Source: Lentisphaerota bacterium
Lineage (GTDB): Bacteria; Verrucomicrobiota; Kiritimatiellia; RFP12; UBA1067
Assembly: GCA_022839525.1 (NCBI GenBank)
Contig: JALHET010000087.1
Span: 1-14,339, forward strand
Reading direction: 5' to 3'
DNA length: 14,339 nucleotides
In this document: in pieces, positions 1 to 7,901 of the stretch
Numbering within the stretch: position 1 is the first letter of the stretch
How the letters are laid out: each line of letters starts with the position of its first letter
Made by a program: the position numbers and the translations under genes
Notes under the pieces: model-generated
Seen by the model: only the letters and a program-made list of their open reading frames with translations
Told to the model about the DNA's origin: nothing
The model's database searches: none

Positions 1-2648
1 CTTCCGTTCTGCAGATAGGCATGCGGATAGCCGCCGCCGCGCCGGTCTTCCCATTTGGAAATGCGCGTCGCCCCGGACGGCAGGATATTGGTCGTGAACG
101 AATCGAGCTTGGACGCGTCCACATGGAAATAGGCGCCTTCGGGCAGATCATCTACCGTCACCTCCTCCGACTTCAGCATCATGTTGCCGCCCGACACGCG
201 CAGGGCGCCGCCGGGGTTGGCGTAATCGTCCACAAACAACATACCGCCCCCTGATTTGACAAACCCTTGCGCGCCGGTGACCTTCCCGACGTACGCGGTT
301 TCGCCCGCCCCGACGTCGATCCCGGGAAGTGTGGCCGTATCCAAGGCGTCAAGGACACTGTTCGTCACAAACGAGCGCTGATAGTTGACCTCGCAGTTGA
401 GCCACTTTTTCATGAGGTGGCCGGTTATCGCGAGGCGCTCCGCTTCAGTGACCGTGTTCGTGTAGATGATGCATTCGCAAACGCGGCGGAAGCCGCTGCG
501 GTTTACTGCGGCAGAGTTGAAGGAGAAGCAGTCGGCGGCGGTGTCGCCCGTGGGATGGGCGGAATCAACGTGCGGCGTCCGCCAGACGGCGCTTACGCCG
601 TCGTCCCGGAAGCGGGTGTTGCCGCCGCCTTTGTAGGGATAACCGTCGAGCGGGTTCCGGCGGTCGCCGTTGATGTAGAAGGCGCCGTTCAAAACTTTCT
701 GCTGATCGTCTGAGGTGTGAAAGATCCTTTGCGCGTAGAGGTGCCCGTATTCCGCCGGACGCATGTAATGACCCGAGCCGCTGAGGCGGGCCGTCTTGCC
801 GAGGAACTGCCCGCCGCCGTCCGCCGTGTCCTGCACCATGAAAACGGCGCGGATCTTTGTGATGGGCTTGTCCCAGACGAGATCATCGCAATCGGAGATA
901 TCCGTCGTACCGGTCTTAAAACGCGTGAACTTGATGTGGTGCGGGTTGCCGTTCTCGTCCATCACGAGCGAGGGGTAGTTGACGGCGTTCGTCGCGAAGC
1001 CGTAGGCGGCGCCGCGCACGTCGTCGATGCGCGCGACCGTCACGCCGTCGTTATCCTTGAACGTGATCGTGTCCGCGCGCGAGGCGTCCACCCAGAAGGC
1101 CGGGTTCCCCACGACGTTGGTCGCGGGCGGGGCTTGGAAGATCTCGCCCGCGTCCGGCAGGCGCACCGACGCGCCGTTCGTGAATTGGACGCCTGAAATC
1201 AAGCCTACGGAGGGAACGGCTATTGCCCCGGGGCCCTCGATCGTCGCGCCGGGCTCCAAGATGACATTGTCAGGCGTGAACGCGCCGGAGATCTTCAGCG
1301 TCGCGCCGTTTGAAACCGCGACTGTTTTCACCCAGGAGCCTGCCGCGAGTTCAAGCGTCCCCTCTTCTACGATAAGCGCGCCCGTGTTTTTCGCCACGAG
1401 ATTCGTGGCCGTGATCGCGAGCGTCCCGGCGCCGTCCTTGACCACTGTCCCGGTCCAGTTCGTGAAGTTCCCGATGGAAGCCGCGATGTTGTTCGTCACC
1501 GTGAGGCGCGCTGTCGCGGAAGGCGTCGCGGTGTTGAAACAGACGTGCGAGCGGGGCAGTCCGCTTTCGGCGCCCGCCCTCCCGGTTTCAGCGAACTCAA
1601 GGTGGCAGGTGCCCAGCGTCACATGGAGATGGGGCGCGTTTATGCCGTCAGCATCGTGGATCACGATCCGCGCGGGTTTCATGCTGGCGTCGGAGACATC
1701 GGGCCAGAAAGTATATTGGTAAAGTGTCCCTGCGGTGGTGAGCGATTGCACCTCCACGCGGAAATCATCCTCCTCGGCGTGTTTCATGAACGCCATCCGA
1801 AAGTGGATGTAAGAGGCCATGCGCAGTTCTTCAAAATTGTAAACAGTCCGGGGTGAAAAAGCGGCGAAAGAGAGGGTTTTCTCACCCGAATCCGTTCCTG
1901 CGGACGCGGCGGCGCTCAGTTCGATCGAAGTGTCCGAGAAGACGCGCTTCACGAACGTCCCCGCCGGAAAGATGTCGCCCGAAGTCACGGTCGTGCCGGC
2001 GGCGAGCGTGTGCGCGGCGCCCGTGCGGAAAACGTAGGGCGAGCCTGCGGTCACATGCCATGTCCCCTCAACAGCGGCGGAGCTTCTCGGCCCGTAAACG
2101 CGCCATCCGCCCGAACCGCGATGCATCACCGGTGAGTCGAAATCGCCCGTGCGGACAGGGTCGGGACTCTTCGCGTACCAGTCGAGGCGGTGCCGGGATT
2201 CACCGCCACAAAGGACAAACCACGATGGTGCGGAAACCGTCCCGCAATACAAACCAGTTAGACGTGGGCCGGTATAGGCTGAGGTCGTGATGTCCGCAAA
2301 AAAACAGCCGGCGTCGATGGGCCATTTCGTGTCCGGGGTATCGATCGTGAGCGGGTCATCGCTCACGATAACGGAAACGTTGTTGCCGCTCCATGTGCCG
2401 GCAATCGCGCCGAGCGTGAGCGGCGCGTTGATCTTGATGTAGCGCGGGCCGACCGCGTTGGTGAGGACAGCCCGGTAGTCGGCAGAATTCGCGACTATGC
2501 CGCCCGTCCAGTTGGCGGTGTCGAACCAGTCGGCCGCGTTCGTGATCGTCGTGCCGGTGTTGGAATAATCCCAGTAAGCATCCGTGATCGCGGCCCTTGC
2601 GAAAGACAGCGAGCCCGCGCAAATCACTACCCAAACAGCTTTTTTCAT
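1..2648 (-). CDS. Large secreted surface protein with beta-strand repeats and concanavalin-like modules (3' end outside window)
   Basis: One frame is open without a stop from ATG 2648 to the window edge (882 codons; I checked every triplet), so the C-terminus is missing. Residues 1-20 are a signal peptide (MKKAVWVVICAGSLSFARA). Residues 25-390 are Thr/Ser/Asn/Gly-rich, as in secreted beta-structured proteins. Residues 395-440 match the autotransporter-associated beta-strand repeat pattern (GAGTLAIT, then EEGTLEL). At 519 a module begins with WVDAS and runs to a typical LamG/concanavalin-like tail with EAERLAITGHLMKKW near 740-755. A second module begins with HVDAS at 842. ATG 2648 is preferred over ATG 2654 because AAGGAG at 2656-2661 is 7 bases from 2648 but only 1 base from 2654. 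It starts 14 bases after the hydrolase-like gene, so the two are probably co-transcribed. The likely role is a cell-surface or extracellular adhesin or glycan-binding protein; this is inferred from domain style. The anchoring signal would lie beyond the window. Confidence 0.85.
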   Translation of the reverse strand, partial: MKKAVWVVICAGSLSFARAAITDAYWDYSNTGTTITNAADWFDTANWTGGIVANSADYRAVLTNAVGPRYIKINAPLTLGAIAGTWSGNNVSVIVSDDPLTIDTPDTKWPIDAGCFFADITTSAYTGPRLTGLYCGTVSAPSWFVLCGGESRHRLDWYAKSPDPVRTGDFDSPVMHRGSGGWRVYGPRSSAAVEGTWHVTAGSPYVFRTGAAHTLAAGTTVTSGDIFPAGTFVKRVFSDTSIELSAAASAGTDSGEKTLSFAAFSPRTVYNFEELRMASYIHFRMAFMKHAEEDDFRVEVQSLTTAGTLYQYTFWPDVSDASMKPARIVIHDADGINAPHLHVTLGTCHLEFAETGRAGAESGLPRSHVCFNTATPSATARLTVTNNIAASIGNFTNWTGTVVKDGAGTLAITATNLVAKNTGALIVEEGTLELAAGSWVKTVAVSNGATLKISGAFTPDNVILEPGATIEGPGAIAVPSVGLISGVQFTNGASVRLPDAGEIFQAPPATNVVGNPAFWVDASRADTITFKDNDGVTVARIDDVRGAAYGFATNAVNYPSLVMDENGNPHHIKFTRFKTGTTDISDCDDLVWDKPITKIRAVFMVQDTADGGGQFLGKTARLSGSGHYMRPAEYGHLYAQRIFHTSDDQQKVLNGAFYINGDRRNPLDGYPYKGGGNTRFRDDGVSAVWRTPHVDSAHPTGDTAADCFSFNSAAVNRSGFRRVCECIIYTNTVTEAERLAITGHLMKKWLNCEVNYQRSFVTNSVLDALDTATLPGIDVGAGETAYVGKVTGAQGFVKSGGGMLFVDDYANPGGALRVSGGNMMLKSEEVTVDDLPEGAYFHVDASKLDSFTTNILPSGATRISKWEDRRGGGYPHAYLQNG

Positions 2649-2654
2649 AGCCAT

Positions 2655-2661
2655 ACTCCTT
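2655..2661 (-). promoter_or_regulatory. Ribosome binding site that fixes the surface-protein start
   Basis: On the minus strand this reads AAGGAGT, a strong Shine-Dalgarno sequence. It sits in the 14-base gap after the stop codon of the upstream hydrolase-like gene. Its spacing favours the second of two in-frame ATGs. Confidence 0.7.
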
Positions 2662-2662
2662 G

Positions 2663-5600
2663 TCAGTTATCTTCGTACAGTTTCACGATTTTAAGCGATG
2701 CGGCCGCAGTTGCGGGCGCGTCCGATGAAAGCGCCGTCTTGACAACCCCGCAGACCGGGGGCAGCGGGACGGCGAGCACTCCCTTGGCGCGCTCGTTGCG
2801 GTCCGCGTCGATAACGCGCCAGTTACGTCCGTCCCTGCAGAAGAGACGGTCGCCTTCCCGCAGGGACACCGGGAAGACCGTCTTGGCCGCGTCGAGCGTC
2901 AGCGCGGGACGCTCCACGGGGCCGATGATCTCGACCTCCAGCGTGGCGCTTTCGGATGGGCGCGTTTTCAAGAGCGCCGTGCCGTCCGCGCCCGCCGGGG
3001 GCGAGTAAAAGATATCCGGGGCAGCCTCGTAAGAAAGTAGTTTCCGCTGCGCGGCGTTGAGATCGGGGCGCAGCGCCGGGAAAGGCGCGCCTTTAACGAA
3101 GACAGTGACCTCGGCGCGGCGGTCGGCGCCCTCCCCCGCGGCGAAACGGAACTCGTTGACGCCGGGAACGATAGCGAGAGGCGTTTCACTGGCGGCCTCC
3201 GCCAGCAGTGTTCCGTCCTCACGGTAGTGACGCCACACGCCCGATTCGAGTTCAGCGAAATCACCGGAGCTTATCGCGAACGGCACAAGATGTGTTTGGT
3301 TATTGACGGAGAGGACAGGTTTATCGAGCGTGATGCGTTTATCCTGGAACATCCGCGCTTCGGACAGCGCGATGTTCACCTCGCGCCCCTGCGGTATGCC
3401 GTTCAGGAGAAACGCCACGGAATAAAGGTGGTTCATATTGAGAATGCGGCGGAAGCGCAGGCCGGAAACATGGGCGCCCCACCGCCATTTCAGCGCCTCC
3501 TCCACCTCGCGCTCGCGCATGACGAAATCAATGTAGCGCCAGCCGGTGAAATCCAGTTTCACAAAATGGTCTGATATGGTGGCACCGTATTCACGCGGCC
3601 CGATCAACTGAAAATCCATAACCGCGCCCGAGCCGTCGCCTTTCACCCAGAACCCCATGGCGCGGCGGCCGCCGGGGCTGGCGTGCGGCGCAAAGACGCG
3701 TTCCACACGCGTCCACGAGCCGTTGGCAGACGCGCCCTTGTTTTCCGCATGCATCGTGAGGACCGGGCCGCGTTCGGGATCGACCGCCCGCCCGGTGCGG
3801 AACACGACATTGGAGGCGCTCGAAAACGACAGCCCCTCTTCCGACGCGGGGTCGAACACGACGAGCGCGCTTTTCGCATTGAAGTCGCCGGGCGCGTAAT
3901 ACGCCTCCACGCGCGCGTCCGCGCCGACAGGCGCGAAGGCGGCTTTCGAGAAATCGGCGCGCCACGCTTCCGAGCCGGGCAGCGTCCCCTTGACGCGCTG
4001 CACGACGGTCGTTACAGGGGTCAGTGTCCAAAGCCCTTGCGCGTCCTGCCGCAGGCGGAACTCCGCGCGATCGGCGTTCATTTTCTCACGCACCCCTTCG
4101 GCCCAGACTTTCGCGAGCCGGAAACGTTCATACCAGCCCATCACCGTCAGCATGTTCGAGCGGTAGAAAGTCAGGGGCTTTTTGTTGACGTTGAGACCGG
4201 TGACCGACATGGTCGCATCCATCCCCGCGACGCGGCTCGAAAAATATTCGTTCTCGTCCGCGAACAGGCCGCGGAAATGCGGGCAGGCGTTGCGGATGCT
4301 CCACCACCCCATCTGCGCCACAAGGAACCCCGCCTCGTGGCTCCAGTTGACGGAGCGGATATGGTCATCGGTGAAGCGCTTGGCGTCGAAGTACGGAGAG
4401 TCCCACGCCCCCACGCGGGAGTGCGTCCACCAGTTGTGGGAACTCCAACTACTGGCCTCGACAACGGGCGAGGCGCGCAGGCGCGACATGATTTTCCGCA
4501 TCATCTTGTCTTGGTCGCGCCTGTTAACAAGCCCCATCCCCTCAGCGCCGTCGAGGTAAATCTGGTCGAAACGGCCGCCGTGGAAAAACCGCGCGATCTG
4601 GTCGGCGAGGGCGTCCCCCAGCGGCGAATCGGGATCGGGGTAGAACGCGAGATAGCGCTGCTGGAGATAGGCCGCCTTGGCGCCGGCCTTGTGGGCGGCA
4701 GCCTTTGTGCCGAAGGCGCCGCGCGTCAGCCCCGTGAAGGCATACGGCTTCGTGCGGCGCACGCCGGAGTATTGGATGATTTCCGTGCCGATGCGGATGG
4801 CGTTGCCGTTGCCGGAGTAGGTGAACTCCGTGTCGTGAATTTCAATCGGCTCCTCGTTCACCACGAGTTCTTTCACATCCGCCGGCGCGAGTTCGGAGGC
4901 CAGCGTGTACGTGGCCCAGGCCAGCAGGTTCGTGTTGAGGTCGGAGGCGACCCAGGGGTCTTGCGGGCCGATGCAGCCCGTGAGCGTGTGGATGCCGGCG
5001 CGGAGGCCCGCGGCATGGATCTTGTCGGCCGCGGCGAAAAGATCGGTCCAGCCGCGCGGGAACAGATTCGTCTTGGCGGCGTAATGGCCGAGCGTCTGCA
5101 TCCAGTAACGAAAATGGATCGTAGAAAAACAGCCGCGTCTGGCGAGGTCGATCCAGTCTTCTGTGGCGGCGTACTCGAGAACCGGCTGCAGGTAGCTGCC
5201 GCGGCACTCCTCGGCGTCGCGGCTCCAGGCGCCGCCCGCGAAGGATACCGGCACACCCGCGTCGATCGTCATCGCCTGCATGGCGCGCGCAAGCCGCGTG
5301 CGGGGGACGCCGACAAGCCCGAAACGCTTGCCGGCGGCATCCGCCTTGGACGCAGCGGCGATGTGAATGCGCCGCCCGCTAAATCCCGCGCTGAGCGAAA
5401 GGTCGTAAGGCCGCAAAGAGACCCCTGATCGCGGATCGGAAATCAGCGAGGCGAACCTGCCGACCCACTGCTGGCAGACCACGTTGAGATCACAGAAAAC
5501 CAGATATTCCACCTCCGGGATCGCAAGCTCCTCCACGGTGAAACTCCAGCCGCCTTCGAACGGGGAAATTTTGAAAACGGCCGCGCCGGCCTCATGCGAC

Positions 5601-5872
5601 AACGTGAAAACGAAACGCCCGTCCGCCCGCGTCTTGAGCCCGTCCGAGACCACCTGCCGTCCGTCCGCAAGCTTCGCGGCCAGCATCGGCCCCGGCTTCA
5701 TGAGCAACTCGCGCGCTGTCGCGCGCTCGCGGATCGATGTCACGAACCCTTTCGCGTCAAACGTCAATACAGCATCGGTGTTCGTGACCGCTATATACGC
5801 GCAGGCACTTTGCGCGACACAAGCAACCACAAAAAACATCATCCATCTAACAAACCGTGTGCGCACTTTCAT
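2663..5872 (-). CDS. Secreted glycoside-hydrolase-like (beta/alpha)8-barrel protein with beta-sandwich domains
   Basis: 1069 residues. Residues 1-25 form a signal peptide ending SACA before YIA. Residues 26-130 (DAVLTFDAKGFVTSIRER) resemble the N-terminal super-sandwich of clan D-like glycosidases. Residues about 230-620 look like a TIM barrel: strand-like FDQIYLDGAEGM at 435-446 puts Asp441 where such barrels carry the nucleophile, and VVEASSW at 470-476 follows in the pattern of the next strand. An insert at about 340-402 is discussed in the findings. Residues about 690-840 look like a carbohydrate-binding jelly roll (GFWVKGDGSG, then KLDFTGWRYIDF). No family assignment is certain, and an inactive barrel is possible. 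The ATG overlaps the regulator stop (ATGA), with AAGGA just before it, so translation is probably coupled. It likely acts on an extracellular or periplasmic polysaccharide, by inference from the signal peptide and neighbours. Confidence 0.85.
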   Translation of the reverse strand: MKVRTRFVRWMMFFVVACVAQSACAYIAVTNTDAVLTFDAKGFVTSIRERATARELLMKPGPMLAAKLADGRQVVSDGLKTRADGRFVFTLSHEAGAAVFKISPFEGGWSFTVEELAIPEVEYLVFCDLNVVCQQWVGRFASLISDPRSGVSLRPYDLSLSAGFSGRRIHIAAASKADAAGKRFGLVGVPRTRLARAMQAMTIDAGVPVSFAGGAWSRDAEECRGSYLQPVLEYAATEDWIDLARRGCFSTIHFRYWMQTLGHYAAKTNLFPRGWTDLFAAADKIHAAGLRAGIHTLTGCIGPQDPWVASDLNTNLLAWATYTLASELAPADVKELVVNEEPIEIHDTEFTYSGNGNAIRIGTEIIQYSGVRRTKPYAFTGLTRGAFGTKAAAHKAGAKAAYLQQRYLAFYPDPDSPLGDALADQIARFFHGGRFDQIYLDGAEGMGLVNRRDQDKMMRKIMSRLRASPVVEASSWSSHNWWTHSRVGAWDSPYFDAKRFTDDHIRSVNWSHEAGFLVAQMGWWSIRNACPHFRGLFADENEYFSSRVAGMDATMSVTGLNVNKKPLTFYRSNMLTVMGWYERFRLAKVWAEGVREKMNADRAEFRLRQDAQGLWTLTPVTTVVQRVKGTLPGSEAWRADFSKAAFAPVGADARVEAYYAPGDFNAKSALVVFDPASEEGLSFSSASNVVFRTGRAVDPERGPVLTMHAENKGASANGSWTRVERVFAPHASPGGRRAMGFWVKGDGSGAVMDFQLIGPREYGATISDHFVKLDFTGWRYIDFVMREREVEEALKWRWGAHVSGLRFRRILNMNHLYSVAFLLNGIPQGREVNIALSEARMFQDKRITLDKPVLSVNNQTHLVPFAISSGDFAELESGVWRHYREDGTLLAEAASETPLAIVPGVNEFRFAAGEGADRRAEVTVFVKGAPFPALRPDLNAAQRKLLSYEAAPDIFYSPPAGADGTALLKTRPSESATLEVEIIGPVERPALTLDAAKTVFPVSLREGDRLFCRDGRNWRVIDADRNERAKGVLAVPLPPVCGVVKTALSSDAPATAAASLKIVKLYEDN

Positions 5873-6975
5873 TTCCTTTTCCCCTTACTCTCAACCGGCC
5901 TTTTTGTCGAATCTCGAATAACCAGTCTGACCGGAAGATACATTTCCACCGGCGGCAACGCCGGATTAGCTATGCGGGACTGAAGACGTGAAAACGCCGT
6001 TTCAGCGATCGCCTCGCACGGCAAATGAACCGTTGTCAGCGGAGGCATCAGGAGCGGCGCGATCTGGAGGTCGTTGAGACCGGCCAACAGCAAATCCTGC
6101 GGCACCGCTAAACCGAGTTTCCAGAGGGACTTCTTCAGTTTTGCGGCCGACGCATCATGTCCGCAAACAAAAGCATCCGGACGGCTCTTCCGCAGATGGC
6201 GCTTCAGCGCCGCGACATCGTCCGGATCAGAGACCAGAAGATGTGAATCCGATACCTTGCCTCCCATATCCCGGCAAGCATGAATCGCGCCCCGGATATA
6301 GCCCCTGTGACTTTCCGGCGCATACGGTTTAAGATGAAAATGGACTTTGCGCGCCCCCGCCTCGATCAAATGCCGTGCCATGAGCGCTCCCGCTTCGGCA
6401 TTATTGATGCCGACAACATCATATTGACTTCTGTCAGGCGCTTCCACAAAGTCATAATCACAGAGAACGACGGGGATGCGGGCACTGTCGAATCGCGCCA
6501 GCACTTTACGATTGATTGTCACGCTGTCCTTGACATAGTCGATCGGCTGAAAGATGACTCCCGAGACCCGTTGCACAATAAAGTCACGCGCGAGCTGCTC
6601 GACCTGCCAGACGCGCTCCTCATCTGTTGACGCCCCGACTTCGCCGAAAAGCAGCGTGTATTCCTCCTTCTGGGCAAGGCGCGAGATTTCCTTGGCGATT
6701 GCAGGAAAGAACTCCGAGCGTCCATGGTCGGGCACGATCAATCCGATCTTCCGTGTCGTCGCGAGACTTGTAACAAAAGTGCCGCACCCCTGTTTGCGGG
6801 AAATAAGTCCTTGTGCGAACAGTTCGTCAAGCGCGCGTTGTACAGTCGTCTTCGAAACTCCAAACCTGCCAATTAACCCCCGCATGCTCGGCAACGGATT
6901 CCCGACACCATACTTGCCGTCCAAGATGTTTTTCTCGAGCGTCTCTGCCAATGCCTTGTACTTTGGATCGTTCAT
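5869..6975 (-). CDS. Transcriptional regulator, GntR-type DNA-binding domain with LacI-type ligand domain
   Basis: 368 residues from the chosen ATG. Residues 1-70 form a GntR winged helix (ILDGKYGVGNPLPSMRGL, then GVSKTTVQRALDEL, ending in the GCGTFVT wing). Residues about 75-355 form a LacI/periplasmic-binding-like sensor (KIGLIVPDHG at its start, then AFVCGHDASA, and PPLTTVHLP near the C-terminus). This is the architecture of AraR, which binds sugars. A GTG at 7002 would add 9 residues but has no Shine-Dalgarno, and MNDPKYKALAETLE aligns better with GntR N-termini. The ATG at 6975 has no clear Shine-Dalgarno either. The gene overlaps the hydrolase-like gene by 4 bases and is therefore first in the operon it probably controls. 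The palindrome at 7049-7060 is a candidate operator for itself and for the divergent plus-strand unit. The effector is probably a sugar or sugar acid, but nothing in the sequence names it. Confidence 0.9.
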   Translation of the reverse strand: MNDPKYKALAETLEKNILDGKYGVGNPLPSMRGLIGRFGVSKTTVQRALDELFAQGLISRKQGCGTFVTSLATTRKIGLIVPDHGRSEFFPAIAKEISRLAQKEEYTLLFGEVGASTDEERVWQVEQLARDFIVQRVSGVIFQPIDYVKDSVTINRKVLARFDSARIPVVLCDYDFVEAPDRSQYDVVGINNAEAGALMARHLIEAGARKVHFHLKPYAPESHRGYIRGAIHACRDMGGKVSDSHLLVSDPDDVAALKRHLRKSRPDAFVCGHDASAAKLKKSLWKLGLAVPQDLLLAGLNDLQIAPLLMPPLTTVHLPCEAIAETAFSRLQSRIANPALPPVEMYLPVRLVIRDSTKRPVESKGKRK

Positions 6976-7048
6976 GCCGAGCACTTTTCTCCGATAAACC
7001 ACGTACAGAATATCGCGTCATGTTTTGAGGCGCAACCGCTAAAAGCAC

Positions 7049-7060
7049 TGTCCATGGACA
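7049..7060. promoter_or_regulatory. Perfect 12-base palindrome, candidate operator of the GntR/LacI regulator
   Basis: TGTCCATGGACA is fully self-complementary and lies in the divergent intergenic region. TGT and ACA half-site ends fit the general GntR-type operator pattern (GT...AC arms). It lies just downstream, on the minus strand, of a TTGACT -35-like hexamer (7069-7074), where a bound repressor would block the regulator operon. An AAAAG/CTTTT pair flanks it, off-centre by 3 bases. Confidence 0.45.
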
Positions 7061-7103
7061 CTTTTTTCAGTCAACCGATTAGCTCACGGCCCGTTTTTCA
7101 CTG

Positions 7104-7132
7104 TTTCCGGTCAGGGGCGGATATGGTATAAA
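7104..7132 (+). promoter_or_regulatory. Candidate extended -10 promoter for the oxidoreductase unit
   Basis: TATAAA at 7127-7132 is preceded by TGG (7124-7126), which gives an extended -10. The -35 position (7104-7109, TTTCCG) is weak. The 5' leader would be about 28 bases and would contain AAAAGGGG, the ribosome binding site of the gene starting at 7167. The assignment is by consensus only. Confidence 0.4.
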
Positions 7133-7166
7133 CGTCAGTGGTTAAAGGATAAAAAAAGGGGCGGGC

Positions 7167-7901
7167 ATGTTGTCGAGACGGATAATGCTTGAAACGGTTT
7201 CCGCAGTTTGTGCGGGCGCATTGCAGGCGGCCACGGTACTGGTGGAGGCCGAGTCGTTTCCGGACAGGGGCGGCTGGGTTGTGGATCAGCAGTTCATGGA
7301 TCAGATGGGGTCGCCTTTTCTGATGGCGCACGGGTTGGGGCAGCCGGTGCGGGACGCCGTTGCGGTGATTGAGGTTCCTGAGGCGGGAGACTACCGGGTG
7401 CTCGCCCGGACCCGCAACTGGGCGGCACCCTGGAGCCGGAAGGAGGCGCCGGGTCGATTTCAGGTGTTCGTGAACGGTGCGCCGGTGGCCAACGTGCTTG
7501 GTGCCGGGGGCGCGGATTGGGAGTGGCAAGAGGCGGGAACAGTGGCGCTTGAAAAGGGTAAGGCGCGGTTGGCGCTGCATGACTTGACCGGCTTCAACGG
7601 GCGGTGCGACGCGCTGATTCTGACCTCGGATGCCGCATTCAAACCTGAGAACGAGGTCGCCAAACTGGAGACCTTCCGCCGTCAGATGGGGGCGGTCACG
7701 CCGCCGGCGCGTGGAGCCCGAGAGGAGCTCCGGGCCGGTCACCACCTCAATGGCGATCTCCGCCGCGCGGCTCGGGCTGAAGGTGGCGCTGATTCAGGAT
7801 CGGCCCGTGCTGGGCGGCAACAACAGTTCCGAGGTGCGGGTTCATCTGGGCGGATGGATCCATGTGCCCCCGTACCCGAAACTGGGCGACGTGGTGAGTG
7901 A
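7167..7901 (+). CDS. FAD-dependent oxidoreductase, 5' part: signal peptide and carbohydrate-binding-like domain (frame broken at about 7731)
   Basis: This is the first half of an interrupted gene. The frame is open to 7901, but homologous-looking coding stops at about 7731 and the rest is out-of-frame read-through. The ribosome binding site AAAAGGGG lies 5-6 bases before ATG 7167. Residues 1-21 form a signal sequence; SRRIML in its n-region resembles a twin-arginine (Tat) motif, which would suit a protein that folds around FAD in the cytoplasm before export. Residues about 23-165 form a beta-rich module (VLVEAESFPDRGGWVVDQQF, then DWEWQEAG and HDLTGFNGRCDAL). The same module is seen ahead of the FAD domain in other secreted oxidoreductases of this type, and it is probably carbohydrate-binding. 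Residues 166-188 form the linker leading to the expected FAD-binding loop, where the frame breaks. The start faces away from the regulator gene across about 190 bases. Confidence 0.8.
   Translation: MLSRRIMLETVSAVCAGALQAATVLVEAESFPDRGGWVVDQQFMDQMGSPFLMAHGLGQPVRDAVAVIEVPEAGDYRVLARTRNWAAPWSRKEAPGRFQVFVNGAPVANVLGAGGADWEWQEAGTVALEKGKARLALHDLTGFNGRCDALILTSDAAFKPENEVAKLETFRRQMGAVTPPARGAREELRAGHHLNGDLRRAARAEGGADSGSARAGRQQQFRGAGSSGRMDPCAPVPETGRRGE

Noticed and set aside
267..1856. Several plus-strand open frames of 145-231 codons
   Set aside because: They lie opposite the open minus-strand surface-protein frame, which I verified codon by codon and which carries the domain signals.
3683..5428. 581-codon plus-strand open frame inside the secreted barrel gene
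   Set aside because: Arg/Val/His-rich antisense shadow of a GC-rich gene; no motifs, and the opposite strand has a signal peptide and clear domain sequence.
7041..7066. Rho-independent terminator (palindrome followed by T-run on the plus strand)
   Set aside because: With a minimal loop the stem is only 4 bp, and no plus-strand gene lies upstream; an operator fits better.
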